Positions 1-6,943 of a stretch of 38,050 nucleotides of DNA are shown here, in pieces (position 1 is the stretch's first letter; the number at the start of each line of letters is the position of its first letter). Position numbers and translations under genes: made by a program. This stretch comes from Lentilactobacillus kefiri (GTDB lineage: Bacteria; Bacillota; Bacilli; Lactobacillales; Lactobacillaceae). The stretch lies in contig NZ_BJVK01000019.1 of NCBI RefSeq assembly GCF_007989105.1, positions 1 through 38,050 of the forward strand. Direction: 5' to 3'. The notes under the pieces are model-generated. The model made no database searches. It was given only the letters and a program-made list of their open reading frames with translations, and was not told the origin of the DNA.

Positions 1-8
1 GCCAGATA

Positions 9-38
9 CAAAAAAGGACCTCAGCGAGTGAGATCCTT
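9..38 (-). terminator. Terminator of the DUF4811/MFS operon
   Basis: Read on the minus strand, AAGGATCTCA and TGAGGTCCTT form a 10-bp stem with one mismatch around a 5-base loop, followed by a run of T. It lies just after the stop codon of the DUF4811 gene, as expected for an intrinsic terminator. Confidence 0.75.
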
Positions 39-47
39 CGATTTTAA

Positions 48-764
48 TTATTTTTGAATTTGTTTCAAAACATTTTTAACAGCCTGTGCTTGAAATTCCG
101 CCTGAGCCTGCTTCGTAACCTTGGCACGATCAGCAGCTGACATCGTCGGATCTTTCTTCATAGCAGCCATTACTTGTTTGGTAATGAATGCTTTTGCCTG
201 AACCTTAAGTTTTGATTGGTAAGACTTGCTTGCCATGACTTTCTTTAAGGCCTTGGCTTGTTTAACAGACAGCACTTGAACTGAGTGATTGACATAAAAA
301 ATGTTTTGGCGTTTAACAAACTTGTGATTTTCACCAGCAATTCCAAACCAGAACTTGGCAGCGTCATTCTTGTATTCCCAACGGGTTGTGTTGGTTACAA
401 GATGAGTCGAGCCGTTAACTTTGACCACTTTGTTGGTGGTGTCAGTCGTTTGGGTATGGGATTTTTTCTTTGAATCATGTTGCTTTTGGTAGATGTAGAC
501 TTGATGCTTATTTGCGGTACCAATTGGTTGATACAAAAGCATCTGCATTTGTTTGTTGCCAACTGGGTAAATTTGAGTTGTGGTTGTCGTGGTAACCTGC
601 TTCATTCCGTAATGGTCACGGTCATTTTTAATGATGAAAACCATTGATACGATTGCCAACAGCAGTGACAGCGCAGTTAATGTGTAACTTGTCGGCTTGT
701 TGGAAATGTAGATGAAGAAGATAAATGAGAGAACCACGCCAATACCAAGTGTTAAAACAATCAT
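48..764 (-). CDS. DUF4811 domain membrane protein
   Basis: A 238-residue protein with two N-terminal membrane segments (about residues 2-21 and 25-46) and a long, lysine- and alanine-rich outer or cytoplasmic part that ends in a likely helical tail (about 185-238). It matches my memory of the DUF4811 family of lactobacilli, which is typically encoded next to a DHA2-type exporter. The same is seen here: its ATG overlaps the exporter stop codon (TAATG), and AAGGAGATGA lies just ahead of the start, so the two are translationally coupled. It probably acts as an accessory subunit of the exporter, but no biochemical role is known to me. Family call is fairly sure, function is inference. Confidence 0.75.
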   Translation of the reverse strand: MIVLTLGIGVVLSFIFFIYISNKPTSYTLTALSLLLAIVSMVFIIKNDRDHYGMKQVTTTTTTQIYPVGNKQMQMLLYQPIGTANKHQVYIYQKQHDSKKKSHTQTTDTTNKVVKVNGSTHLVTNTTRWEYKNDAAKFWFGIAGENHKFVKRQNIFYVNHSVQVLSVKQAKALKKVMASKSYQSKLKVQAKAFITKQVMAAMKKDPTMSAADRAKVTKQAQAEFQAQAVKNVLKQIQK

Positions 765-2236
765 TAGTCTTCATCTCCTTTTTTAGTATAGTCGCTTGAG
801 TGACCACGGTTTTTCAAGAAGAAGGCGGTAATCAAGGCTAAGATACAGAAGAGTAGTGAAATGGCAAATGCGGCATGATAACCGGTTAAGGTGGCGTTGA
901 TCATGTGATCACGGTAGCCCAACGGATTGGTTGTCAGCATTGATTTGCCGGGCTGATTGCTCTTGGTAACGTTGGTCAAAATACTGATTAAGACCGCAGT
1001 TCCAATTGATGAAGCAATCTGTCGCTGGGTATTGTTAACAGCGGTTCCGTGACTAATCAAATTGATTGGCAACGAGTTCATACCAACGGTGGTTGCAGGC
1101 ATCATTGTCATTGAAATCCCAAACATCCGGATTGCATAGAAGACAACAATGTACAAAGTTGAGGTGCTCTTGGTAATAAAGATGAATGGAATTGAACCAA
1201 GTGTTAAGAGGAACATTCCAATGATTGAAAGGCGTTTGGCACCATACCGGTCAACAGCTCGACCAGTAATGGGACTCATAATTCCCATCATCAAAGCACC
1301 TGCCAACAGGGTTAATCCGGAATGGAATGCTGACATTCCTTTAACGATCTGCAGGTACAATGGAATAACCATTTCAACTCCAACCATGGCCATCATGGTG
1401 ACGGAACTAAGGACAGCTGAAATTGTAAATGGAAATGAACGGTAAACTCGGAATTCCAAGAATGGTGTCTTCATGGTTAATTGTCGCCAAATGAACAGTG
1501 TAATGAAGATCACACCAACAATTAACGTTGAAATAACTGTGGTGCTGCCCCAGCCATCTTCACCAACAGAAGAGAAGCCGTAAAGCAAACTTCCAAATCC
1601 GATGGTCGACATTGCGATTGATAATATGTCGATGCCGGTCTTCTTGGTATCCAAGACGCTTTTAACGAACCAGAAGCTGGCAAGAATAACCAGGAACATT
1701 AATGGGATGATCATTCCGAAAAGATCACGCCAGGTCCAGTTATCAATAACCCATCCTGAAAGGGTTGGGCCAAGGGCAGGCACCAGTCCGATAACAATTC
1801 CGGCAAGCCCCATGGCGGTTCCACGCTTTGCGGGTGGAAAGATTGACAGCATAATTGTCTGAAGGAGTGGCATGGTAACACCAACACCCAGTGCTTGAAT
1901 TAAACGGCCAATCAACAGAACGGCGAAGCTGGGAGCGATATAACAAACAATCGTTCCGGCAAAAAAGACCATCATGGCAGCAATATACAGCCACTTTGAA
2001 TTAAATCTTGTGCTCAGCCAGGCACTAACAGGAATCATAATTCCGTTAACCATCATGAATCCAGTCGTTAACCACTGAACAGTCGATGTATTGACATCGA
2101 ATGCTTTCATAATAGTAGGAAATGCGGTTGAAAGAATTGTCTGATTAAGAACCGTGCAGAATGTTCCAATCAGAATAACGATAATCATTAAGCCGCGGTT
2201 ATATGGTTTCCCGTTTTTATCTAATGTGTTACCCAC
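764..2236 (-). CDS. DHA2-family MFS drug exporter (LmrB-like)
   Basis: A 490-residue, strongly hydrophobic protein with about 14 membrane segments, the usual size of DHA2 (14-TMS) proton antiporters. The QWLTTGFMMVNG segment in TM2 and the antiporter motif C around GLVPALGPTLSGWVID (about residues 147-162) are visible. It would pump drugs or other amphiphiles out of the cell using the proton gradient. The start is a GTG with AGAAGG about 9 bases upstream. It is first in an operon with the DUF4811 gene and is transcribed away from a MerR regulator whose promoter abuts its own, which suggests local control. The substrate cannot be told from sequence. Confidence 0.85.
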   Translation of the reverse strand: MGNTLDKNGKPYNRGLMIIVILIGTFCTVLNQTILSTAFPTIMKAFDVNTSTVQWLTTGFMMVNGIMIPVSAWLSTRFNSKWLYIAAMMVFFAGTIVCYIAPSFAVLLIGRLIQALGVGVTMPLLQTIMLSIFPPAKRGTAMGLAGIVIGLVPALGPTLSGWVIDNWTWRDLFGMIIPLMFLVILASFWFVKSVLDTKKTGIDILSIAMSTIGFGSLLYGFSSVGEDGWGSTTVISTLIVGVIFITLFIWRQLTMKTPFLEFRVYRSFPFTISAVLSSVTMMAMVGVEMVIPLYLQIVKGMSAFHSGLTLLAGALMMGIMSPITGRAVDRYGAKRLSIIGMFLLTLGSIPFIFITKSTSTLYIVVFYAIRMFGISMTMMPATTVGMNSLPINLISHGTAVNNTQRQIASSIGTAVLISILTNVTKSNQPGKSMLTTNPLGYRDHMINATLTGYHAAFAISLLFCILALITAFFLKNRGHSSDYTKKGDED

Positions 2237-2294
2237 GATTTACTACCTTCTTTATTGTAAAATTTTGATTTTATCTAAAAATCGAACAGGGACT

Positions 2295-2323
2295 AATATA
2301 AGATTATTCGACGTCATTATCAA
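2295..2323 (-). promoter_or_regulatory. Promoter of the MFS/DUF4811 operon
   Basis: On the minus strand, TTGATA (2323-2318) and TATATT (2300-2295) are separated by 17 bases, a good sigma-A promoter. It is back to back with the merR promoter; the two -35 boxes are only 5 bases apart. Confidence 0.6.
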
Positions 2324-2332
2324 GCATCTTGA
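2320..2332. promoter_or_regulatory. Candidate shared operator between MFS and MerR genes
   Basis: TCAAG-CAT-CTTGA is a 5-bp-arm inverted repeat lying across the divergent -35 boxes (TTGATA on minus, TTGACA on plus). A protein bound here would cover both promoters. The binder is inferred to be the adjacent MerR protein; a second perfect palindrome, ACAAATATTTGT, lies at 2433-2444 in the merR leader. Confidence 0.4.
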
Positions 2333-2356
2333 CAAACATATTTAAAAATATATACT
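2329..2356 (+). promoter_or_regulatory. Promoter of the MerR regulator gene
   Basis: TTGACA (2329-2334) and TATACT (2351-2356), 16-base spacer. Transcription would begin near 2363, leaving a leader of about 100 bases before the GTG start that includes the palindrome ACAAATATTTGT. Confidence 0.6.
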
Positions 2357-2466
2357 TAATGTTAATAAATGTCTCACCGGTATTAGACAATTTAATAATT
2401 GCAATGCCGATATCAAGGCAATGGAAGCAATTACAAATATTTGTCATTTGGAAATGAGGGATCATT

Positions 2467-2916
2467 GTGGACAAGGAGTTCCAGCACAAGCTGGCTCAAA
2501 TCATGAAAAATAACGATTGGCATCTTGGAATCGGTGACGTTGCTACCGCGACCGGGGTTTCTCAAACCAAACTTCGTTATTGGGAAAGTAAGGGCTATAT
2601 CGAAAGCATTCAGGGAAAAGGGCAGAACCGAAAATTTACCTATAGTATGCTGATGAAGGTTTATCAGATGAAGCTGTTGTTAGATCAGGGATATACCCTT
2701 TCAGTGGCTGCGCAGAAGGCCGAGTCTAAGAGTCATGAATTAAAATTATTGAAACAGGTTTTATTTGACCGATTTGAAGGAATGGCCACAATCGATGGTC
2801 AGCCCGCAGTTAACCTGGGGTACTTGGACGACAATGATAAGAAGTCAATCCTTTATGCGGTTGTTAGTAAAGAAGGAACCAAGTTTAAAGTTGTTCCAGC
2901 CGAAAATAAAATTTAA
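2467..2916 (+). CDS. MerR-family transcriptional regulator
   Basis: A 149-residue protein with an N-terminal MerR winged-helix domain (about residues 17-85): GIGDVATATGVSQTKLRYW is the recognition helix-turn-helix and the YIESIQGKGQNRKFTYS stretch is the wing. The C-terminal part (about 90-149) is short, lacks cysteine and shows no known sensor, so the ligand is unknown. The start is GTG with ATGAGGG 6 bases upstream. It is divergent from the MFS exporter and is followed after 86 bases by cfa in the same direction, so it may control either or both. The family is clear, the targets are inference. Confidence 0.85.
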   Translation: MDKEFQHKLAQIMKNNDWHLGIGDVATATGVSQTKLRYWESKGYIESIQGKGQNRKFTYSMLMKVYQMKLLLDQGYTLSVAAQKAESKSHELKLLKQVLFDRFEGMATIDGQPAVNLGYLDDNDKKSILYAVVSKEGTKFKVVPAENKI

Positions 2917-2930
2917 GAAATTTGAAGAAA

Positions 2931-2977
2931 TTAACGCTTGCTTTTTGTACCCCTATAAGCGTTACACTATGTAGTGT
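2931..2977 (+). promoter_or_regulatory. Promoter and operator region of cfa
   Basis: TTAACG (2931-2936) and TATAAG (2954-2959) are 17 bases apart; alternatively TTGCTT (2938-2943) and TACACT (2963-2968) are 19 bases apart, the spacing used by MerR-activated promoters. Two dyads cover the region: TAACGCTT (2932-2939) with AAGCGTTA (2957-2964), and ACACTA-TG-TAGTGT (2964-2977). This is more symmetry than a constitutive promoter needs and suggests a dedicated regulator; which one is unknown. Confidence 0.45.
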
Positions 2978-3002
2978 TATTAAAAATGATGGAGGAGAAT
3001 TC

Positions 3003-4187
3003 ATGTTAGAGAAGATCACTTACAAAGAATTGCTTAGCCACGCATTTGATATTCCAGTTTCAGTCACATACTGGGATGGCAAGACTGAAAATTATGGCGA
3101 TGGCGAGCCGCAAGTTAAAATTGATATTAAAAAAGAGATTCCATTAAAGAAAATGACTTCACAACCAACTTTGGTGTTGGCAGAAGCCTATATGAACGGT
3201 GATATTGAAATTGAAGGCAGCATTGAAGATTTGGTTGCCTCCGCATTCAGAGCCGACCACAGCTTTTTGACCAACAATCCATTTTTGAAGCATTTACCAA
3301 AGGTATCTCATTCCGAAAAGGCTAGTGAGAGCGATATTCAAAAGCATTATGATATCGGTAATGATTTTTATAGATTGTGGCTTGATAAGAGTATGACTTA
3401 TTCATGTGCTTATTTTGAACATGATGACGATACTTTGGAACAGGCTCAAATTAATAAAGACCGTCATATTCTACACAAGCTTAATCCAGTACCCGGCAAC
3501 TCATTGCTTGATATTGGAAGTGGCTGGGGAACTCTATTGTTCATGGCTGCCGAAGAATTCGGCTTAAAAGCAACAGGAATCACTTTGAGCCAGGAACAAT
3601 ACGATTACACCATGCAGCAAATCAAGGAACGTCATCTTGAAGACAAGGTTAATGTTTTGTTGGAAGACTACCGTGAAGTCAAAGGTCAATTTGATTACGT
3701 CACTTCAGTCGGAATGTTCGAACATGTCGGCAAGGAAAACCTTGGATTGTACTTCCAAAAGGTTCATGATTTCATGAAGCCTGAAGGTCGTGCATTAATT
3801 CATGGGATTACCGGCCAACATCAAGGTGCCGGAGTTGATCCATTCTTGAACAAGTACATTTTCCATGGTGGATACATTCCAAACGTTGCCGAAAACATGA
3901 CTCATATCATGGATGCCGGGATGCAGATGAGCGATTTAGAGCCTCTGCGCCGTCATTATCAAAAGACGTTGGAGATTTGGTACGATAACTACACCAAGGT
4001 TATCGATCAAGTGAAGGAAAAGTATGGGGTCCCATTCTCCAGAATGTGGGGCATGTACCTACAAGCCTGTGCTGCTTCATTTGAAGCCGGAAATATTGAT
4101 GTTATGCAATATCTTTTGACCAATTCACCAAGTGGAACTGGTCTGCCAATGACTCGCCAATACGTTTACAAAGCCAAGGGCGAATAA
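3003..4187 (+). CDS. cfa: Cyclopropane-fatty-acyl-phospholipid synthase
   Basis: A 394-residue enzyme that uses S-adenosylmethionine to put a methylene bridge across double bonds of membrane phospholipid acyl chains, which in lactic acid bacteria gives cyclopropane (lactobacillic-type) fatty acids and tolerance to acid and ethanol. The family signature QKHYDIGNDFYRLWLDKSM lies at about residues 113-131 and the SAM-binding motif LLDIGSGWGT at 168-177; the C-terminal SRMWGMYLQACAASF segment is also typical. The start at 3003 is chosen because GGAGGAG lies 6 bases ahead; an in-frame start 81 bases upstream has no ribosome site. A terminator follows directly. Confidence 0.93.
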   Translation: MLEKITYKELLSHAFDIPVSVTYWDGKTENYGDGEPQVKIDIKKEIPLKKMTSQPTLVLAEAYMNGDIEIEGSIEDLVASAFRADHSFLTNNPFLKHLPKVSHSEKASESDIQKHYDIGNDFYRLWLDKSMTYSCAYFEHDDDTLEQAQINKDRHILHKLNPVPGNSLLDIGSGWGTLLFMAAEEFGLKATGITLSQEQYDYTMQQIKERHLEDKVNVLLEDYREVKGQFDYVTSVGMFEHVGKENLGLYFQKVHDFMKPEGRALIHGITGQHQGAGVDPFLNKYIFHGGYIPNVAENMTHIMDAGMQMSDLEPLRRHYQKTLEIWYDNYTKVIDQVKEKYGVPFSRMWGMYLQACAASFEAGNIDVMQYLLTNSPSGTGLPMTRQYVYKAKGE

Positions 4188-4200
4188 TTTAGATAATAGT

Positions 4201-4233
4201 AAAGGGAAACGCAATTTTGTGTTTCCCTTTTTT
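4201..4233 (+). terminator. Terminator of cfa
   Basis: AAAGGGAAACGCAA and TTGTGTTTCCCTTT form a 14-bp stem with one G-T pair and are followed by Ts. It lies between convergent genes and may also help end the MerR gene on the other strand. Confidence 0.8.
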
Positions 4234-4669
4234 ATACTGTGTGGCCGATGCGTTTAAGATAATCTGCAAATGGTTCTTTACCGGTATCTTGACCGGATTC
4301 CTTTGCTTCATACCAAGCGATCTTATCGTCTAAAATTTGCAGATGATGTTGGACCTGCCGGTATTTTGTCATGAAATCCGCCTTTGTATCTTTCAACAAA
4401 TCTAGTCGATTGGGGATGGTGGCATCTCCCTGGGCTCGCCAGGTAACGTACTTTTTGAGATCATTGATGCTCATGCCGGTACCTTTGAGGTGGAGCAGAA
4501 ATTTAACCCACTTAATATCTTGCTCAGTAAAGTAGCGGCGTCCGTTAGCGGTTCGCTGCGCTTTTAGCAGTCCCTGATTTTCATAATATCGGATCGTCGG
4601 GGCCGATAGCCCGACCAGTGTGGCAAACTCCCCAATTTCGTATGTCGGTTCTTTAGTTTTAGTTGGCAT
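4232..4669 (-). CDS. MerR-family regulator of the cupin/CMD operon
   Basis: A 145-residue MerR protein. The DNA-binding domain (about residues 9-78) shows YEIGEFATLVGLSAPTIRYY followed by the wing NGRRYFTEQDI; residues 80-130 form the dimerization coiled coil. It contains no cysteine, so it cannot sense through thiols as NmlR or metal-thiol MerR proteins do. The start at 4669 is preferred because TTGGAGGAAT lies just upstream; a longer frame would run through the operator. It is divergent from the cupin and CMD genes, and a perfect MerR-type operator lies between, so it very likely controls that operon and itself. Confidence 0.88.
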   Translation of the reverse strand: MPTKTKEPTYEIGEFATLVGLSAPTIRYYENQGLLKAQRTANGRRYFTEQDIKWVKFLLHLKGTGMSINDLKKYVTWRAQGDATIPNRLDLLKDTKADFMTKYRQVQHHLQILDDKIAWYEAKESGQDTGKEPFADYLKRIGHTV

Positions 4670-4695
4670 GATATTCCTCCAATTGAAAGTCTTGT

Positions 4696-4726
4696 TTGAC
4701 TTAAAGTTAACTTTAAGTTGTATTGT
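4696..4726 (+). promoter_or_regulatory. MerR-type promoter/operator with 19-bp spacer
   Basis: TTGACT (4696-4701) and TATTGT (4721-4726) are separated by 19 bases instead of 17. The perfect 20-bp palindrome ACTTAAAGTTAACTTTAAGT (4699-4718) fills the spacer. MerR-family activators are known to act on such over-long spacers by untwisting the DNA, so this is very probably an inducible promoter bound by the divergent MerR protein. Confidence 0.85.
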
Positions 4727-4765
4727 ACTATTTGTAAAGTCAATAGACAACTTAAGGAGGATATG

Positions 4766-5182
4766 ATGAATAAAAATCAAGATGTAAAAAATGGCGTGAT
4801 ATTTCCCATTGGTTCGAAGAATGATACTTATGCCAAGTATTTTGTCGGCCAAAGTTATTTGCAGGGATTGGTAAACGATCCTACAGTCAACGTTGGTGTC
4901 AGCAACGTTACTTTTGAACCCGGATGTCGCAACAACTGGCATATTCACCACAACGGTTATCAAATTTTACTGGTAACCGGAGGTGCTGGCTGGTATCAAG
5001 AAGACGGCAAGCCGGCACAGTATTTGGTACCGGGTGACGTTGTCGTTACGCACGATGGTGTTAAACATTGGCACGGCGCTACCAAAGACAGCTGGTTCTC
5101 CCATATTGCAATCACGGCGGGAACACCAGAGTGGCTTGAACCGGTATCTGATACGGAATACGATCAATTGGAGGTCAAATAA
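4766..5182 (+). CDS. Cupin-domain protein (hydroxynitrile-lyase-like cupin family)
   Basis: A 138-residue single-domain cupin. Motif 1 is GCRNNWHIHHNGYQILLVTG (about residues 52-71), with two histidines and a glutamine where classical cupins have glutamate; motif 2 is PGDVVVTHDGVKHWHGA, giving the last histidine ligand. The His-His-Gln-His set is what I recall for cupins related to the manganese hydroxynitrile lyase of Granulicella, usually paired with CMD proteins, as here. The physiological substrate is unknown. Start: AAGGAGG is 2 bases from the ATG at 4763 and 5 bases from 4766, so 4766 is preferred. The CMD gene follows after 2 bases. Confidence 0.82.
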   Translation: MNKNQDVKNGVIFPIGSKNDTYAKYFVGQSYLQGLVNDPTVNVGVSNVTFEPGCRNNWHIHHNGYQILLVTGGAGWYQEDGKPAQYLVPGDVVVTHDGVKHWHGATKDSWFSHIAITAGTPEWLEPVSDTEYDQLEVK

Positions 5183-5184
5183 CA

Positions 5185-5505
5185 ATGGCAAAAAAACAAA
5201 CAGCAGGTCGGGACGCCTTGGGCGATTTTGCACCCAAGTTTGCCGAACTGAATGATGATGTCTTATTCGGAGAAGTTTGGTCAAGACAATCTAAGCTTTC
5301 TGCACGGGATCGCAGTATGATCACTTGTGCGAGCTTGATGTCACAAGGCCTATTCCCACAACTTGAAGCCCATATGAAGATGGCCAAGGCAAATGGGGTG
5401 ACCAAAGATGAAATGGTTGAAATAATTACCCAGTTGGCGTTCTATGCTGGGTGGCCAAAGGCTTGGTCAGCATTTGGAATTGCAAAGAAGATTTTTAAAT
5501 CCTAA
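5185..5505 (+). CDS. Carboxymuconolactone decarboxylase family protein
   Basis: A 106-residue all-helical protein of the CMD/AhpD fold: KLSARDRSMITCASLM, then HMKMAKANGVTKDEMVEII and a PKAWSAFGIAKKIF end. It has one cysteine and so lacks the CxxC pair of AhpD peroxidase reductases; it is therefore more like the gamma-carboxymuconolactone decarboxylase group of unknown substrate. It shares an operon with the cupin (2-base gap) and would be induced with it from the MerR promoter. The pair recalls fused cupin-CMD enzymes, and a joint metabolic or detoxification role is inferred. Confidence 0.82.
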   Translation: MAKKQTAGRDALGDFAPKFAELNDDVLFGEVWSRQSKLSARDRSMITCASLMSQGLFPQLEAHMKMAKANGVTKDEMVEIITQLAFYAGWPKAWSAFGIAKKIFKS

Positions 5506-5521
5506 CGATAAACATAAAAAG

Positions 5522-5552
5522 TAAAGCAGCCGGATGTATACCAACTGCTTTA
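5522..5552 (+). terminator. Possible terminator after the CMD gene
   Basis: TAAAGCAG and CTGCTTTA form an 8-bp stem around a 15-base loop. The T-rich tail is interrupted (TTTATAAAAAG), so termination may be weak. Confidence 0.5.
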
Positions 5553-5639
5553 TTTATAAAAAGACTAATTAATTACAAGTATCAATGATGTATGAAAATG
5601 CCAATACTTGGGTATTCCTGTCAAAAAATGCCAACTAGT

Positions 5640-5654
5640 TTAGAATCATTATTG
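5640..5654. promoter_or_regulatory. PerR-box-like operator of ahpC
   Basis: TTAGAATCATTATTG matches the PerR consensus TTATAATNATTATAA at 11 of 14 defined positions. It overlaps the -35 box of the ahpC promoter, where a repressor would block polymerase. The 12-mer TTTAGAATCATT recurs exactly upstream of the NADH peroxidase gene. Confidence 0.6.
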
Positions 5655-5680
5655 AAAACTGTTAAAATTTATCGTACACT
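5652..5680 (+). promoter_or_regulatory. Promoter of ahpC
   Basis: TTGAAA (5652-5657) and TACACT (5675-5680), 17-base spacer, 40 bases ahead of the start codon. Confidence 0.6.
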
Positions 5681-5720
5681 TGAGTTGGTTAAAAAATGAC
5701 TGACATAGGAGGATGCAAAT

Positions 5721-6284
5721 ATGAATTTCATTGGTAAAGAAATTGATGATTTTAAGGTAAACGCATTTCAAGACGGGGATGTTAAGCAGGTAACCAAGAA
5801 AGATTTGTTGGGACACTGGTCAATCGTCTTCTTTTACCCAGCTGACTTTTCATTTGTTTGTCCAACTGAATTAGGTGACTTGGCAGATAACTACGCTGAT
5901 TTTAAAAAGGCCGGCGCTGAAATCTACTCAGTTTCCGAAGATACTGAATTTGTTCACCAAGCATGGCATGAAAAGAGTAAAGAAGTTGGTAAGGTTGAAT
6001 ATCCAATGATTGCCGACCCAGCCGGCAAACTGGCACGTTTCTTTGGTGTCTTGGATGAAGAAGCAGGTCAAGCTTACCGTGGTGTATTCATCATCGATCC
6101 TGAAGGAAAGGTTCGTTCATACACCATCAATGATATGGGTATTGGCCGTAACGCCAAGGAAGTCCTTCGAACCCTTGAAGCTGCAGAATTTGTTGCTGAA
6201 CATGGCGATCAAGTTTGCCCAGCTAACTGGAAGCCTGGAGAAAAGACTTTGAAGCCAGGAACCCAACTTGTTGGTAAGATTTAG
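5721..6284 (+). CDS. ahpC: Alkyl hydroperoxide reductase subunit C (2-Cys peroxiredoxin)
   Basis: A 187-residue typical 2-Cys peroxiredoxin that reduces hydrogen peroxide and organic peroxides in the cytoplasm. The peroxidatic cysteine is C47 in FSFVCPTEL and the resolving cysteine is C166 in QVCPANW; length equals that of AhpC proteins. AGGAGG lies a few bases ahead of the ATG. No ahpF reductase gene follows: a terminator and a convergent MarR gene come next, so the electron donor must be encoded elsewhere. It has its own promoter with a PerR-like box and so is probably peroxide-inducible. Confidence 0.95.
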   Translation: MNFIGKEIDDFKVNAFQDGDVKQVTKKDLLGHWSIVFFYPADFSFVCPTELGDLADNYADFKKAGAEIYSVSEDTEFVHQAWHEKSKEVGKVEYPMIADPAGKLARFFGVLDEEAGQAYRGVFIIDPEGKVRSYTINDMGIGRNAKEVLRTLEAAEFVAEHGDQVCPANWKPGEKTLKPGTQLVGKI

Positions 6285-6306
6285 ATAAATATGCGTTTGA
6301 TAAAGT

Positions 6307-6353
6307 AAAATAGCGGGTCAATGACATTTTTGTCGTTGACCTGCTATTTTTGA
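6307..6353. terminator. Bidirectional terminator between ahpC and the MarR gene
   Basis: AAAATAGCGGGTCAATGAC and GTCGTTGACCTGCTATTTT form a long stem with a few G-T pairs; A and T runs on both flanks allow use in both directions. Confidence 0.82.
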
Positions 6354-6788
6354 TTAATCCTTTAAACGATTTCGCATGTCATCTCGAAGCAACCGCAAGT
6401 TTTTGATAAACGAATCGACATCGTCTCCCAACACTTGGCGAAGATCATTTTCATTATGATCATAGAAGGCTCGAATTCGTTTTGCAAAATGGCGCGCCTT
6501 TGGGGTTAAAAGAATCATCTTGTATCGGCTGTCGTGGTTGGATGGGGATCTGACGATGAGGTCTTTTTTCTCCATCAATTGAAGCAGGGTTGTTGCCGAT
6601 GATTTTTGAATATTAAATTCACGCTCAACATCTGTTTGATAGAGCTCACGACTTTCTTCATCACGATAAATAAAGTCAATGATACTCATTTGAACTTGAG
6701 TGATACCCATCTTTTTTGCTTCACGGTCCGAGTAACGTTGAAGATCGTTATTTAAATTTTTTAACATGATACCAATCTGATCAGCCAT
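6354..6788 (-). CDS. MarR-family transcriptional regulator
   Basis: A 144-residue MarR protein: dimerization helices at both ends and a winged helix in the middle (MGITQVQMSIIDFIYRDEES, then the recognition region NIQKSSATTLLQLMEKKDLI and the wing SPSNHDSRYKMILLTPKA). The start at 6788 is chosen because GAGGTG sits 4-5 bases ahead; an in-frame ATG at 6833 lacks a ribosome site and would put an operator-like dyad (6808-6825) inside the gene. It is divergent from an MFS exporter and most likely represses both. No cysteine is visible, so thiol sensing of the OhrR kind is unlikely; an amphiphilic ligand is more probable. Confidence 0.85.
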   Translation of the reverse strand: MADQIGIMLKNLNNDLQRYSDREAKKMGITQVQMSIIDFIYRDEESRELYQTDVEREFNIQKSSATTLLQLMEKKDLIVRSPSNHDSRYKMILLTPKARHFAKRIRAFYDHNENDLRQVLGDDVDSFIKNLRLLRDDMRNRLKD

Positions 6789-6871
6789 ATGCACCTCGTA
6801 ATTCCATTTCGAACTAATTTCGTTCTTGATCATTCTATCGAACTTTTCCTAAATTGTAAACGATTTTATAG

Positions 6872-6923
6872 TTGATTTTATATTCTAAAGGTGTTAAATT
6901 AGTAAACAGTTCGAATTAGAACT
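6872..6923 (+). promoter_or_regulatory. Promoter and MarR-type operator of the MFS gene
   Basis: TTGATT (6872-6877) and TTAAAT (6894-6899), 16-base spacer. The dyad AGTTC-GAATTA-GAACT (6908-6923) lies at the expected transcription start. A related sequence, TTCGAACTAATTTCGTTC (6808-6825), lies on the marR side, consistent with one regulator binding both. Confidence 0.55.
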
Positions 6924-6943
6924 ATTAATTTTTGGAGGAATTT

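Noticed and set aside
1149-1862. Plus-strand open frames inside the MFS exporter gene
   Set aside because: Low-complexity complements of a membrane protein gene, with no ribosome sites.
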